Shown here piece after piece: positions 1-7,339 of a stretch of 35,251 nucleotides of DNA; the stretch's first letter is position 1, and each line of letters starts with the position of its first letter. The stretch is from Bacteroidota bacterium (GTDB taxonomy: Bacteria; Bacteroidota; Bacteroidia; Flavobacteriales; Weeksellaceae), in NCBI GenBank assembly GCA_023387375.1, contig JAEWIE010000017.1:1-35251 (forward strand), in the 5' to 3' direction. The translations under genes were made by a program, and so were the position numbers. The notes under the pieces are model-generated. The model had not been told where the DNA came from. It ran no database searches and was given only the letters and a program-made list of their open reading frames with translations.

Positions 1-122
1 CGGACTTTTTGTAAGCTCTTTTTTCTACCCTGAAGTCCAAGTCTTAGTTTCGAATTAAACAATGCGCCAATTTTGAAACCAAGAACAAGCAATCGAACAA
101 AAATGGGATAGAGTACAGACAT
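1..122 (-). CDS. waaA: 3-deoxy-D-manno-octulosonic acid (Kdo) transferase, N-terminal fragment
   Basis: Only the first 40 codons lie in the window; the gene runs off the left edge. The ATG at 120-122 opens a peptide with a hydrophobic stretch (LYPIFVRLLVLGFKIGALFN) followed by a basic GRK segment. This is the pattern of Bacteroidetes WaaA, a membrane anchor followed by 'LFNPKA..W..GRK'. WaaA adds Kdo to the lipid A precursor at the cytoplasmic face of the inner membrane. It starts 24 nt after the stop of the NlpC/P60-like gene on the same strand, so the two are probably co-transcribed. The assignment rests on a short N-terminus and would be settled by the next few hundred bases. Confidence 0.7.
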   Translation of the reverse strand, partial: MSVLYPIFVRLLVLGFKIGALFNSKLRLGLQGRKKSLQKV

Positions 123-146
123 AAAAAATCCTAATAATCGTTCAAA

Positions 147-860
147 CTAGTCAAGAATTCTTTTGATAAATCGAAGCTTATGCGAATGCGTATTGAGCTG
201 AGGATTAAAGATTCCTGAAGAATCTAAACAATCCATTCGTACACGACCGTATACATGAACTATCTTCTGATCCGCCATCATAATACCTGCATGCACAATT
301 TGACCTTCTGTATCTTCAAAAAAAGCAACATCTCCTGCCTCTGCTTCCCCCACAAAGGATAGCACCTCACCTAATTCTGCCTGCTCTTTTGCAAACCTAG
401 GCAAACGTAGTCCTACCGCCTTAAAAATAAGCTGAACCAAAGCCGACCCATCTAATCCGAAACAACTTCTACCGGCTTCGAGATAGGGCGCTCCGAGCAT
501 TTCTAACGCTAGAGCTTCAATCTTCTTACGCTTTGATATAACCTCTTCTGGGTTAGTAGATACAACTTCTGATCCTACGGAAAGCAGAAGGACGGAATCT
601 TCATCTTTCATTTGCGCAAATCTTTTACTGAGGCAACTACTAGAATTCTCAACACTATCACCCGATTCCAAAATAATAATTTGAGACAGATCTATCCAAC
701 CTTGGATTCCGTCCCAGTCGAGTTCAATCTTAGCGCTTTGTTTGCGGGTTTCTAGTACCGTCATGGTTTCCCCGTAAAGGGCCTGACTTACCATTGCAAC
801 TCCCTTTGAATCTTCCTCGCGAATTGCAGCCACGCTCTCCATACAAATTGCCTTTCTCAT
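147..860 (-). CDS. SH3b / NlpC-P60 family protein lacking the catalytic cysteine
   Basis: A 237-residue protein with an N-terminal bacterial SH3-like region (about residues 1-62) and a C-terminal NlpC/P60 (C40) fold (about 110-237). Family members normally cut peptidoglycan stem peptides with a Cys-His-His site. The two histidines are present (His190 in 'VHAGIMM', His202 in 'IVHVYGRVR'). The helix that should read 'G.DCSG' instead reads GLDGSAL, so Gly138 replaces the nucleophilic Cys. The codon is GGG (447-449), two changes away from a Cys codon. There is a Cys at 133, but it is outside the motif. No signal peptide is visible. The protein is probably a non-enzymatic wall-peptide binder or a degenerate enzyme. 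It sits between an O-methyltransferase gene and waaA on one strand. Confidence 0.8.
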   Translation of the reverse strand: MRKAICMESVAAIREEDSKGVAMVSQALYGETMTVLETRKQSAKIELDWDGIQGWIDLSQIIILESGDSVENSSSCLSKRFAQMKDEDSVLLLSVGSEVVSTNPEEVISKRKKIEALALEMLGAPYLEAGRSCFGLDGSALVQLIFKAVGLRLPRFAKEQAELGEVLSFVGEAEAGDVAFFEDTEGQIVHAGIMMADQKIVHVYGRVRMDCLDSSGIFNPQLNTHSHKLRFIKRILD

Positions 861-897
861 AAAACTAGATTTTGTGATGTCCCTAAAAGAAAGGACT

Positions 898-1545
898 TTA
901 TTTTTTTAGTGCTACATGAACTCCGTCTCGCAAAGGTAAAATAAGATTTTCAAACCCTTCATCTTTCGCAATCAAATCGTTTAAACGCTGAATCACTTGG
1001 GTTGACTTCAATGTAGGTTCTTTTTCAAGAACCTTCCCATACCAAAGTACATTGTCGAACAATAGAATCGCACCTGGATTTAATTTGGGTTTGATTAGCT
1101 CAAAGTAGGTCACATAATTTTCTTTGTCCGCATCTATAAAAACCAAATCAAATGTTTGGTCTGTACTCTCTAGGTACTTTATTGCATTTTCAAGTCGAAA
1201 CTCAATACGATCAGAAAGATCGCTTTGTTCGAAATACGATTTTGGCAAATAGGCTAGATCTTCATTAATATCGAGTGTTACTATTTTTCCGTCAGAAGAA
1301 AGGCCTTCTCCAAGACACAAAGTTGCGTAACCTGTAAAGGTACCAATCTCTAAAATAGTCTTCGGCCGCTTTAGTTGCGAAATCATAGAAAGAAAACGAC
1401 CTTGTTGGTAACCTGAAATCATATGCGGCTGCGTCGTCTTCTGGTAAGTTTCACGTCGGAGGCGTTTTAACAAAGTAGGCTCCACAGAGGCGTGCTCCTC
1501 CAAGTAGCGGTCCATTTCCGGCAAGTTTTCTTCAAAATAACTCAT
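898..1545 (-). CDS. Class I SAM-dependent O-methyltransferase (methyltransferase family 3)
   Basis: A 215-residue protein of the catechol/caffeoyl-CoA O-methyltransferase-like family. The SAM-binding motif is EIGTFTGYA (66-74). The metal and substrate motifs are FIDADK (136-141) and DNVLWYG (164-170). Bacterial members methylate small catechols or, as with TrmR/YrrM in Bacillus, a tRNA wobble base; the substrate cannot be read from the sequence. It is the first gene of a minus-strand unit with the NlpC/P60-like gene (37 nt gap) and waaA. A TAATTTTG box upstream (1562-1569, minus) is a likely -7 element. The C-terminal 'LRDGVHVALKK' is typical of the family, and the length is normal. Confidence 0.9.
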   Translation of the reverse strand: MSYFEENLPEMDRYLEEHASVEPTLLKRLRRETYQKTTQPHMISGYQQGRFLSMISQLKRPKTILEIGTFTGYATLCLGEGLSSDGKIVTLDINEDLAYLPKSYFEQSDLSDRIEFRLENAIKYLESTDQTFDLVFIDADKENYVTYFELIKPKLNPGAILLFDNVLWYGKVLEKEPTLKSTQVIQRLNDLIAKDEGFENLILPLRDGVHVALKK

Positions 1546-1561
1546 AATCTAAAACTTTATT

Positions 1562-1569
1562 CAAAATTA
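1562..1569 (-). promoter_or_regulatory. Probable -7 box for the O-methyltransferase gene
   Basis: On the minus strand this reads TAATTTTG, matching the Bacteroidetes TAnnTTTG box, 16 nt before the ATG at 1545. No good TTG -33 element is visible at the usual spacing, so support is moderate. Confidence 0.45.
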
Positions 1570-1581
1570 CAATTTTTCATA

Positions 1582-1613
1582 CAAAAAAGCCCACTCACAA
1601 AAAAGGAGTAGGC
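1582..1613 (-). terminator. Rho-independent terminator of the OmpA-family lipoprotein gene
   Basis: On the minus strand, GCCTACTC (1613-1606) pairs with GAGTGGGC (1596-1589) with one G-T pair, followed by a run of six T (1588-1583). It lies 25 nt after the stop of the upstream lipoprotein gene and separates it from the O-methyltransferase unit. Confidence 0.8.
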
Positions 1614-1637
1614 CTAGATTAGCAAGCAAATGAACCT

Positions 1638-2471
1638 CTAGTTCTTAGGTGCAATATTCATTAACTTCATAAACTCATCGAGTTTCGGCATGATGATAAT
1701 CTCCGTACGTCGATTCTCAGCACGTCCTGATACCGATGCATTCGTTGTTTTAGGATTGTACTCACTACGCCCACCTGCCGTCATACGACCTGGATCGACA
1801 CCAAATTCATTTTGGAGAATTCTCGCAATAGAAGTCCCACGAAGAGCAGATAGATCCCAATTGTCTCTAGGAAGGTTTGCTGAGTTTAAAGGAACGTTGT
1901 CCGTATTCCCTTCAATTAATACAGAGTATGTATCGTAATCGTTTACGACTGCAGCTACTTTCCCTAAAACTTCACGTGCTTCAGGGAGTACTTTATAGTC
2001 TCCTGTATTGTATAGCATTTTGTCTGAAAGAGAGATCATAACCACCCCTTTTAAAACTTTAACCTGTACATCTTGATCTGCAATGTTATCTAGGGATCGT
2101 TTTAATTTATTTGAAAGCGCAAGATTTAAACTATCATTTTTCGCATTAGTTGATATCAGTTGTTTTATGTACTGATTCGAGGAATTAATTTGACCAATTA
2201 AATTGTCAATATTTTGAGAACCTTTTCCTGCGTTAGCAAGACAGGCATCAAGGGAAGATTTAAGTGCGTCTTGCTGACTTTTTAGTAAATTATTTTCACT
2301 ATCTAGTTGTACATTCCTAGCTTCAAGCTCTCGGTTTTGTCGCTGACTTTGTGTAAGCTGTTCAGAGGTTTGTTGGTAGTTTGTATTGAGTTCATCGTAC
2401 TGCTTTCTACTAATGCAACTACCCAAAACAAGAGCCACCATTCCAAAGCTTAACCATTTAAATACTTTCAT
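1638..2471 (-). CDS. OmpA-family outer membrane lipoprotein with coiled coil
   Basis: A 277-residue lipoprotein. The signal peptide ends in lipobox LGSC, with lipidation expected at Cys19. Residues 22-75 are a Gln/Asn/Leu-rich coiled coil. Residues about 150-265 form an OmpA/MotB-type peptidoglycan-binding domain with 'EGNTDNVP' (187-194), 'NWDLSALR' (204-211) and 'GRAENRRTEI' (249-258), which hold the conserved Asp and Arg that grip diaminopimelate. The predicted role is tethering the outer membrane to the cell wall. It has its own promoter region and terminator, so it is probably monocistronic. It resembles the Pal/YiaD class, but the long coiled coil sets it apart from Pal. Confidence 0.92.
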   Translation of the reverse strand: MKVFKWLSFGMVALVLGSCISRKQYDELNTNYQQTSEQLTQSQRQNRELEARNVQLDSENNLLKSQQDALKSSLDACLANAGKGSQNIDNLIGQINSSNQYIKQLISTNAKNDSLNLALSNKLKRSLDNIADQDVQVKVLKGVVMISLSDKMLYNTGDYKVLPEAREVLGKVAAVVNDYDTYSVLIEGNTDNVPLNSANLPRDNWDLSALRGTSIARILQNEFGVDPGRMTAGGRSEYNPKTTNASVSGRAENRRTEIIIMPKLDEFMKLMNIAPKN

Positions 2472-2502
2472 ACTTTTTTCGTTTTAATTAACTTAATAAA
2501 AG

Positions 2503-2510
2503 CAAATCTA
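2503..2510 (-). promoter_or_regulatory. Probable -7 box for the OmpA-family lipoprotein gene
   Basis: On the minus strand this reads TAGATTTG (TAnnTTTG), 31 nt before the ATG at 2471. It lies back to back with the tilS promoter in an 89-bp divergent region. No clear -33 TTG is seen. Confidence 0.45.
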
Positions 2511-2534
2511 CAAATTCATAAACGAAAGAAATCC

Positions 2535-2542
2535 TATCTTTG
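2535..2542 (+). promoter_or_regulatory. -7 promoter box upstream of tilS
   Basis: TATCTTTG is an exact match to the Bacteroidetes -7 consensus and lies 18 nt before the ATG at 2561. It contains the TTG that could otherwise be taken as the start codon, so translation must begin downstream at 2561. Confidence 0.65.
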
Positions 2543-2560
2543 GCGTGTTTAACGCACTTT

Positions 2561-3889
2561 ATGAGTTATTTAACAAATCCTTTAACAATTTCACGTTTTG
2601 AGAAATCTCTGCATGAATTAATTCCTAATTTGAAGTCGGAGCGTTTCTTATTGGCTGTAAGTGGTGGGGTGGACTCTATGGTTTTAAGCACACTTTGCCT
2701 CAAAGCAGGACTAAGTTTTGAAATCGCACATGTAAACTATCATTTAAGAGAAGAGCAGTCGGACCTTGACCAATTTCTTGTCAGTGAATTTTGCAATGCG
2801 CACAACATTCCCTTTCACCTCTATTCAGTAGGTCCAAAGGATCAAAAACCACAAGGCTCTATTCAATTGTGGGCACGAAAGCTTCGTTATGATTTTTTCA
2901 AAAAAGTACAACACGAGAGAAAGCTGCCCCTACTGTTCACCGCACATCATATTGAAGATCAACTAGAAACCTTCTTGATTAACCTCTCAAGAGGCAGTGG
3001 ATTAAAGGGACTGAGTGGAATACCTGCAAACCAGAATGAAATTGTAAGGCCCCTACTCGCCTTTTCGAAAAATCAACTATATGATTTCGCTAAGGAAAAC
3101 AAAGTAGCGTACCGAGAAGATCAGAGCAATCAATCCGACCATTACCTGCGAAATCGAATTCGTCACCACGTTATCCCTCCGCTGAAGGAGACCAATGAAA
3201 ATTTCTTAGAGAACTTTCATAGAAGTCTTGAAATAATAGCTTTCGCAAAAGACTACCTTAAACAGGAAGCCACGCTATTTTTAACTCATCATGGATCTTA
3301 TAGCCGCTCAGGAAAACTTCAATCCCTTAACTTGAAAGCACTAAATGAGAAGCCAAAGGCCTTGCAATATGAAATTTTGTCGTCGATTGGTTTTTCTAGC
3401 CCTGAGGAGATGCAAAAACTATTCATTAGCAAATCAGGAAGTACGTTTGCGGTGGGTAATCAAATCGCAATTCTTAACAGACAAGAACTGCTCCTCACCC
3501 CTTCTTCTTTTAATTCTGAGATGCAAGAAGAATTTTGCATTACAGATGCAAAAGGAAGCCTTTCACTTCCTGCACATCTAAAAGACGAATTTGAATCCTT
3601 TGGGGCTTTAAACTGGCAATTTAAGGCGGATCAAATAGAGTTTCCGCTCAAGATTCGGCATAAAATAACAGGTGATTTTTTCTATCCTGTAGGGATGATG
3701 GGCAAAAAGAAAATCTCAAAGTTTTATAAGGACGAAAAATTATCTATTTTAGCAAAATCTAAAATTTGGATTTTATGCGATGCGCGGGATCAAATTTTAG
3801 GTATACTACCTTTCAGACAAGATCGCCGCTTTAGGGCGGAAAACCATTATCATAACGTTTATTCATTTTTAAGTAAAAATGAAAATTAA
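2561..3889 (+). CDS. tilS: tRNA(Ile)-lysidine synthetase TilS
   Basis: A 442-residue enzyme that attaches lysine to C34 of the minor tRNA-Ile (CAU), so that it reads AUA codons and is charged with isoleucine. The N-type ATP-pyrophosphatase P-loop SGGVDS is at residues 34-39, followed by 'ISFEIAHVNYHLR'-like core strands and 'TAHHIEDQLETFLINLSRG'. The C-terminal part has the TilS-specific substrate-binding region with 'GKKKISKFYKDEK'. The chosen start is the ATG at 2561 because the in-frame upstream TTG (2540) falls inside the -7 promoter box. dsbD follows after 18 nt and is probably co-transcribed. Confidence 0.95.
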   Translation: MSYLTNPLTISRFEKSLHELIPNLKSERFLLAVSGGVDSMVLSTLCLKAGLSFEIAHVNYHLREEQSDLDQFLVSEFCNAHNIPFHLYSVGPKDQKPQGSIQLWARKLRYDFFKKVQHERKLPLLFTAHHIEDQLETFLINLSRGSGLKGLSGIPANQNEIVRPLLAFSKNQLYDFAKENKVAYREDQSNQSDHYLRNRIRHHVIPPLKETNENFLENFHRSLEIIAFAKDYLKQEATLFLTHHGSYSRSGKLQSLNLKALNEKPKALQYEILSSIGFSSPEEMQKLFISKSGSTFAVGNQIAILNRQELLLTPSSFNSEMQEEFCITDAKGSLSLPAHLKDEFESFGALNWQFKADQIEFPLKIRHKITGDFFYPVGMMGKKKISKFYKDEKLSILAKSKIWILCDARDQILGILPFRQDRRFRAENHYHNVYSFLSKNEN

Positions 3890-3907
3890 ACAAAGAACAC
3901 TACGACA

Positions 3908-5983
3908 ATGCAATTAAAAACTTGGTTAACCCTTGTACTAACCTTTCTTCTAACAACCGTTTCGGGACAAATTAAAGATCCTGTTCATTTAAAATTTAAC
4001 ATTGAATCTCTTGGCGCCAACCTCTATGAGGCTACAATTAACGCGACGCTAGAACCAAACTGGCATATCTATTCAAAAGATTTACCGCCTGACTCTGGAA
4101 TTCCAACGGAACTAATTGTTTCTTCGCCACAGGGCATTGAACTCGTGGGCGGTGTAAAAGAAGTGGGTAAAAAATTTGATGAATACTCTGAAGCTTTTGG
4201 GACTCAAATTGTCTACTATTCAAACAAAGCACAGTTCAAACAGAAATTCAAACTTAAGAACCCAAGTAAGGCGGCTACAATTGTTGCGGAATTCACTTAC
4301 CAAACTTGTGACGACCGAGTTTGCTTAGCCCCCAATACGGTCGAGTTCGAAAAGAAATTGCAACCCTCTGCGACAGTGGCCAGCTCCACAGTAGAGCCCG
4401 AATCCACACTCTCAGGAGAGGTACAAAGCGATAGCGTTGTGCAAGACCAGGAACTTGTACCCGCAGAAATTAGCTCTAGCAGTGATCCCTCGAAGTTAGA
4501 TCCTACAAATTTAAAAATAAGCACTTTAGATTATAAAAATCCTTTAACGGATTGTGGAAATGCAATCAAAAGTTATTCAGAGAACTATTGGACTTATTTG
4601 CTCCTTGGATTCATTGGAGGAATGATTGCACTTCTAACGCCGTGCGTATTCCCGATGATTCCTTTGACTGTTTCTTTCTTTACGAAGGGAGCAAAAAACA
4701 AAGCGAAAGGAAGAAGAGATGCGGTAGTTTACGGCTTTTTCATCCTTTTGATCTTCGTACTCTTGAGTGTACCTTTTCATTTGGTGGATGGTATTGCAGG
4801 AAATATTTTCAATCAGATATCCACTTCCGTTTGGCTTAACCTGACTTTCTTTGTGATTTTCATGGTTTTCGCGTTCAGCTTCTTTGGCTATTTTGAAATC
4901 ATGCTTCCAAGCTCGATTGCTAACAAGTCCTCCCAAGCAGAAGAATCAGGTGGATTTATTGGTATTTTCTTTATGGCATTAACCCTTGTGATTGTGTCCT
5001 TTTCTTGTACAGGTCCTATTTTAGGATCCTTATTAGGAAGTGCCGTGACAGGATCAGCCAATGTTCCCATGCTACTAACTTTTGCTTTAGGTGGCTTTGG
5101 TCTTGCTTGGGCGATTGTTTTTGGTCTTCTGGCACTATTCCCACAAGCCCTTCAAAGCCTTCCCAAATCGGGTGGCTGGATGAATACCGTAAAAGTAGTT
5201 TTAGGATTCATCGAAGTGGGACTTGCACTGAAGTTCCTTTCCAAAGCCGATTTAGTTTCAAAAACCTTCCTTTTAAAAAGAGAATTGTTTATAGCATTGT
5301 GGATTATAATCACTCTTGCCCTTGTCCTTTACCTCTTCGGTAAGATCAGATTCCCACACGATGATAAGAATCCCAAAATATCCCTGGGACGTAAACTCTT
5401 TGGAGTTCTTGGCATTGGATTTTTAATTTATCTCGCTCAAGGGTTAATCCCTGGTGAACGACCAAAACTACAAATGCTTTCTGGTATCCTTCCTCCACTA
5501 AACGTGAGTTATTTACATGAGGAAGGAGATGGAATTCTGGGCATGCATCCGGCGCACGACTACTTCGAAGCCATTAAGCTTGCAAAAGAACAAAACAAAC
5601 CAATTCTTATCGACTTCACAGGGTACGGCTGCGAGAATTGCCGCAAAATGGAAGAATTTGTGTGGACAGAACCTGACATTCTTCCGATTCTGCAAAACGA
5701 GGTTGTTTTAGCTTCGCTATACATTGATGACAAGGAAGAGCTTCCTTTGGAGCAGCAAACCCGAATTGATATGGGAGGTGGAAAAATGAAGAAAATAAAA
5801 ACCATTGGAGATAGGTGGAGCTTATTCCAACAAATTAACTTTAATAACAACTCACAACCTCACTACGTGATGGTCACTCCTGAGGGCGAAGTCATTAACC
5901 ATCCTATATCGGGATATATGCCTAAAGAAGATTTTAAAAAATTCTTGGAATGCGGAGTCCGCTACTACAAGCAAAATAAATAA
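3908..5983 (+). CDS. dsbD: Thiol:disulfide interchange protein DsbD, three-module
   Basis: A 691-residue inner-membrane protein that carries reducing power from cytoplasmic thioredoxin to periplasmic thiol proteins. In order: a signal peptide (about 1-20); a periplasmic DsbD N-terminal domain with the Cys134/Cys139 pair; an acidic, Ser-rich linker (about 155-200); eight predicted membrane helices with TPCVFPMIP (Cys246) and SFSCTGP (Cys367); and a C-terminal thioredoxin domain with FTGYGCENCRK (Cys575, Cys578). All six expected redox cysteines are present. Its ATG lies 18 nt after tilS. A strong terminator follows its stop. Confidence 0.95.
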   Translation: MQLKTWLTLVLTFLLTTVSGQIKDPVHLKFNIESLGANLYEATINATLEPNWHIYSKDLPPDSGIPTELIVSSPQGIELVGGVKEVGKKFDEYSEAFGTQIVYYSNKAQFKQKFKLKNPSKAATIVAEFTYQTCDDRVCLAPNTVEFEKKLQPSATVASSTVEPESTLSGEVQSDSVVQDQELVPAEISSSSDPSKLDPTNLKISTLDYKNPLTDCGNAIKSYSENYWTYLLLGFIGGMIALLTPCVFPMIPLTVSFFTKGAKNKAKGRRDAVVYGFFILLIFVLLSVPFHLVDGIAGNIFNQISTSVWLNLTFFVIFMVFAFSFFGYFEIMLPSSIANKSSQAEESGGFIGIFFMALTLVIVSFSCTGPILGSLLGSAVTGSANVPMLLTFALGGFGLAWAIVFGLLALFPQALQSLPKSGGWMNTVKVVLGFIEVGLALKFLSKADLVSKTFLLKRELFIALWIIITLALVLYLFGKIRFPHDDKNPKISLGRKLFGVLGIGFLIYLAQGLIPGERPKLQMLSGILPPLNVSYLHEEGDGILGMHPAHDYFEAIKLAKEQNKPILIDFTGYGCENCRKMEEFVWTEPDILPILQNEVVLASLYIDDKEELPLEQQTRIDMGGGKMKKIKTIGDRWSLFQQINFNNNSQPHYVMVTPEGEVINHPISGYMPKEDFKKFLECGVRYYKQNK

Positions 5984-5995
5984 ACAATCCTTCAT

Positions 5996-6027
5996 AAAAA
6001 GAGTAGTTGACGATAGTACTCTTTTTT
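5996..6027 (+). terminator. Rho-independent terminator of dsbD, with a promoter element in its loop
   Basis: AAAAAGAGTA (5996-6005) pairs with TACTCTTTTT (6017-6026) around an 11-nt loop, and T residues continue to 6028. The loop carries the TTG (6007-6009) that serves as -33 element of the next promoter. Confidence 0.8.
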
Positions 6028-6036
6028 TTATCTTTG
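6007..6036 (+). promoter_or_regulatory. Promoter of the small lipoprotein gene (TTG-N19-TATCTTTG)
   Basis: TTG at 6007-6009, 19 nt spacer, TATCTTTG at 6029-6036: a full match to the Bacteroidetes consensus. The ATG follows only 9 nt after the box, so the 5' leader should be just a few nucleotides. Confidence 0.75.
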
Positions 6037-6045
6037 AAAAAAAAG

Positions 6046-6549
6046 ATGAAAAGTATAGCGCCTGCCCTTCTGTGCTTTGCCCTACTTTCAGTGGCCTGCA
6101 AAAAGAAAAATACGTTGTCTGCTGTCGAATTGGAAAATCGTCGGATCGATTCCCTTAATATAGAGCGGCAAAAACTGAACGAACAAATTAAGGCACGCAA
6201 TAAACAAAATCAATTTTCAGCCCTTGGCCAAAAGGCTACACTTTCTTTTCAAAGCGATGAGGCAAATTATAAAGGTCCAATCAAGCTTGAGAATATTGGA
6301 CGAGATCTATATAAAGTCACGGGGACAATTACGCAAGGAAAACAAAGTCTCAAAATTGACGGAGAACTTAGGAAAGTTTCGGAAAAATATATAAATTTTG
6401 AAGGGGAAATCAGCCAAACCTTTCCCAATTCATCCTATAGAAGAAATAAGAAAATGACTTTTGCTAAGGAAGGCAAACAATACTTCTATCGACTACAGGA
6501 TAAAGTCGGTGGCCAGGGTTTTGTAGAGTATATTGATATTCACTTTTAA
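6046..6549 (+). CDS. Small predicted lipoprotein, function unknown
   Basis: A 167-residue protein. The start at 6046 gives a clean lipoprotein signal: basic start MKS, hydrophobic core and lipobox LSVAC with Cys18, then Lys-Lys-Lys. A starting point further upstream would lie in or before the promoter. Residues about 27-52 are charged and probably helical (ENRRIDSLNIERQKLNEQIK). The remainder is predicted mostly beta, with repeated polar strands ('GRDLYKVTGTITQGKQSLKI', 'YINFEGEISQTF'). I recognise no named family. The alpha/beta hydrolase gene starts 13 nt downstream, so the two may be co-transcribed. Confidence 0.8.
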   Translation: MKSIAPALLCFALLSVACKKKNTLSAVELENRRIDSLNIERQKLNEQIKARNKQNQFSALGQKATLSFQSDEANYKGPIKLENIGRDLYKVTGTITQGKQSLKIDGELRKVSEKYINFEGEISQTFPNSSYRRNKKMTFAKEGKQYFYRLQDKVGGQGFVEYIDIHF

Positions 6550-6562
6550 ATTTAAACTATCT

Positions 6563-7339
6563 ATGCTACATTTCACTCAATATGGAGAAGGTCCTCAAAC
6601 ACTAGTTTTGCTTCATGGGTTCATGGAAAGCACAGAGATTTGGCAGTTAATGACCCCCTATTTAAGTAAGGAATTCACAATTATAAGTATTGATTTACCT
6701 GGTCACGGAGAATCTGAACCTATCCATGATGTAAATTTAATGGATAAAATGGCGAAGGACGTGATGGAAGTCCTTATCCATTTGCAAAGAAATCGTGTGC
6801 ATCTCCTGGGACATTCTATGGGAGGATATACAGCGCTTGCCTTTGCAGAACTCTATCCTCAGTCCTTAAAGAGTTTAACGCTGTTCTTTTCTAGTTACTT
6901 TGAAGACAATGCAGATAAAAAAGACCAACGTGAAAGAAGCCTAAGAATAATTTCAGAAAACTACAAGTCCTACGCAAACGCAGGAATACCCCCCCTATTT
7001 AATCCTTACGAGTTGGAAGCTTTAACTGGCCCTATCCAACTCGCTAAAGAGGTTGCACTTTCCACACCTGTTACAGGTGTTCTCGCGAGCGTAAAAGGAA
7101 TGATCGAGCGCCCCAATAGGAAAACAGTGATTGAAGAACTGGATTGTAAAATCATGTTTGTTTTAGGAAGGCATGATCAGGCTATTGACTCGGACAAACT
7201 CTATAAAGATCTTCCCCAAAAAGCCAATATCAAAGCCTATATTTTAGATTGTGGACACAACGGCCATTTAGAGCTTCCCGAAGTCTGCGGACAGGTCATA
7301 AACCATGAACTCTTAACCAATACGGCTATCGCTCCATGA
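6563..7339 (+). CDS. Alpha/beta hydrolase
   Basis: A 258-residue alpha/beta-hydrolase-fold enzyme. The oxyanion motif HGFMES starts at His18, the nucleophile elbow GHSMGG has Ser85, an acid is in 'LGRHDQAID', and the catalytic His is in 'CGHNGHLELPE'. This gives a complete Ser-Asp-His triad. Similar proteins include MenH-like and esterase-type hydrolases; the substrate cannot be assigned. The ATG at 6563 is chosen because homologs begin near 'LHFTQYGEGPQTLVLLHG', and an upstream start would overlap the lipoprotein gene. Its 3' end overlaps the convergent phosphoesterase gene by 27 bp. Confidence 0.9.
   Translation: MLHFTQYGEGPQTLVLLHGFMESTEIWQLMTPYLSKEFTIISIDLPGHGESEPIHDVNLMDKMAKDVMEVLIHLQRNRVHLLGHSMGGYTALAFAELYPQSLKSLTLFFSSYFEDNADKKDQRERSLRIISENYKSYANAGIPPLFNPYELEALTGPIQLAKEVALSTPVTGVLASVKGMIERPNRKTVIEELDCKIMFVLGRHDQAIDSDKLYKDLPQKANIKAYILDCGHNGHLELPEVCGQVINHELLTNTAIAP

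Noticed and set aside
1690..1938. Plus-strand reading frame of 82 codons opposite the OmpA-family lipoprotein gene
   Set aside because: It is fully antisense to a gene with clear lipobox and OmpA motifs, and its product matches no family.
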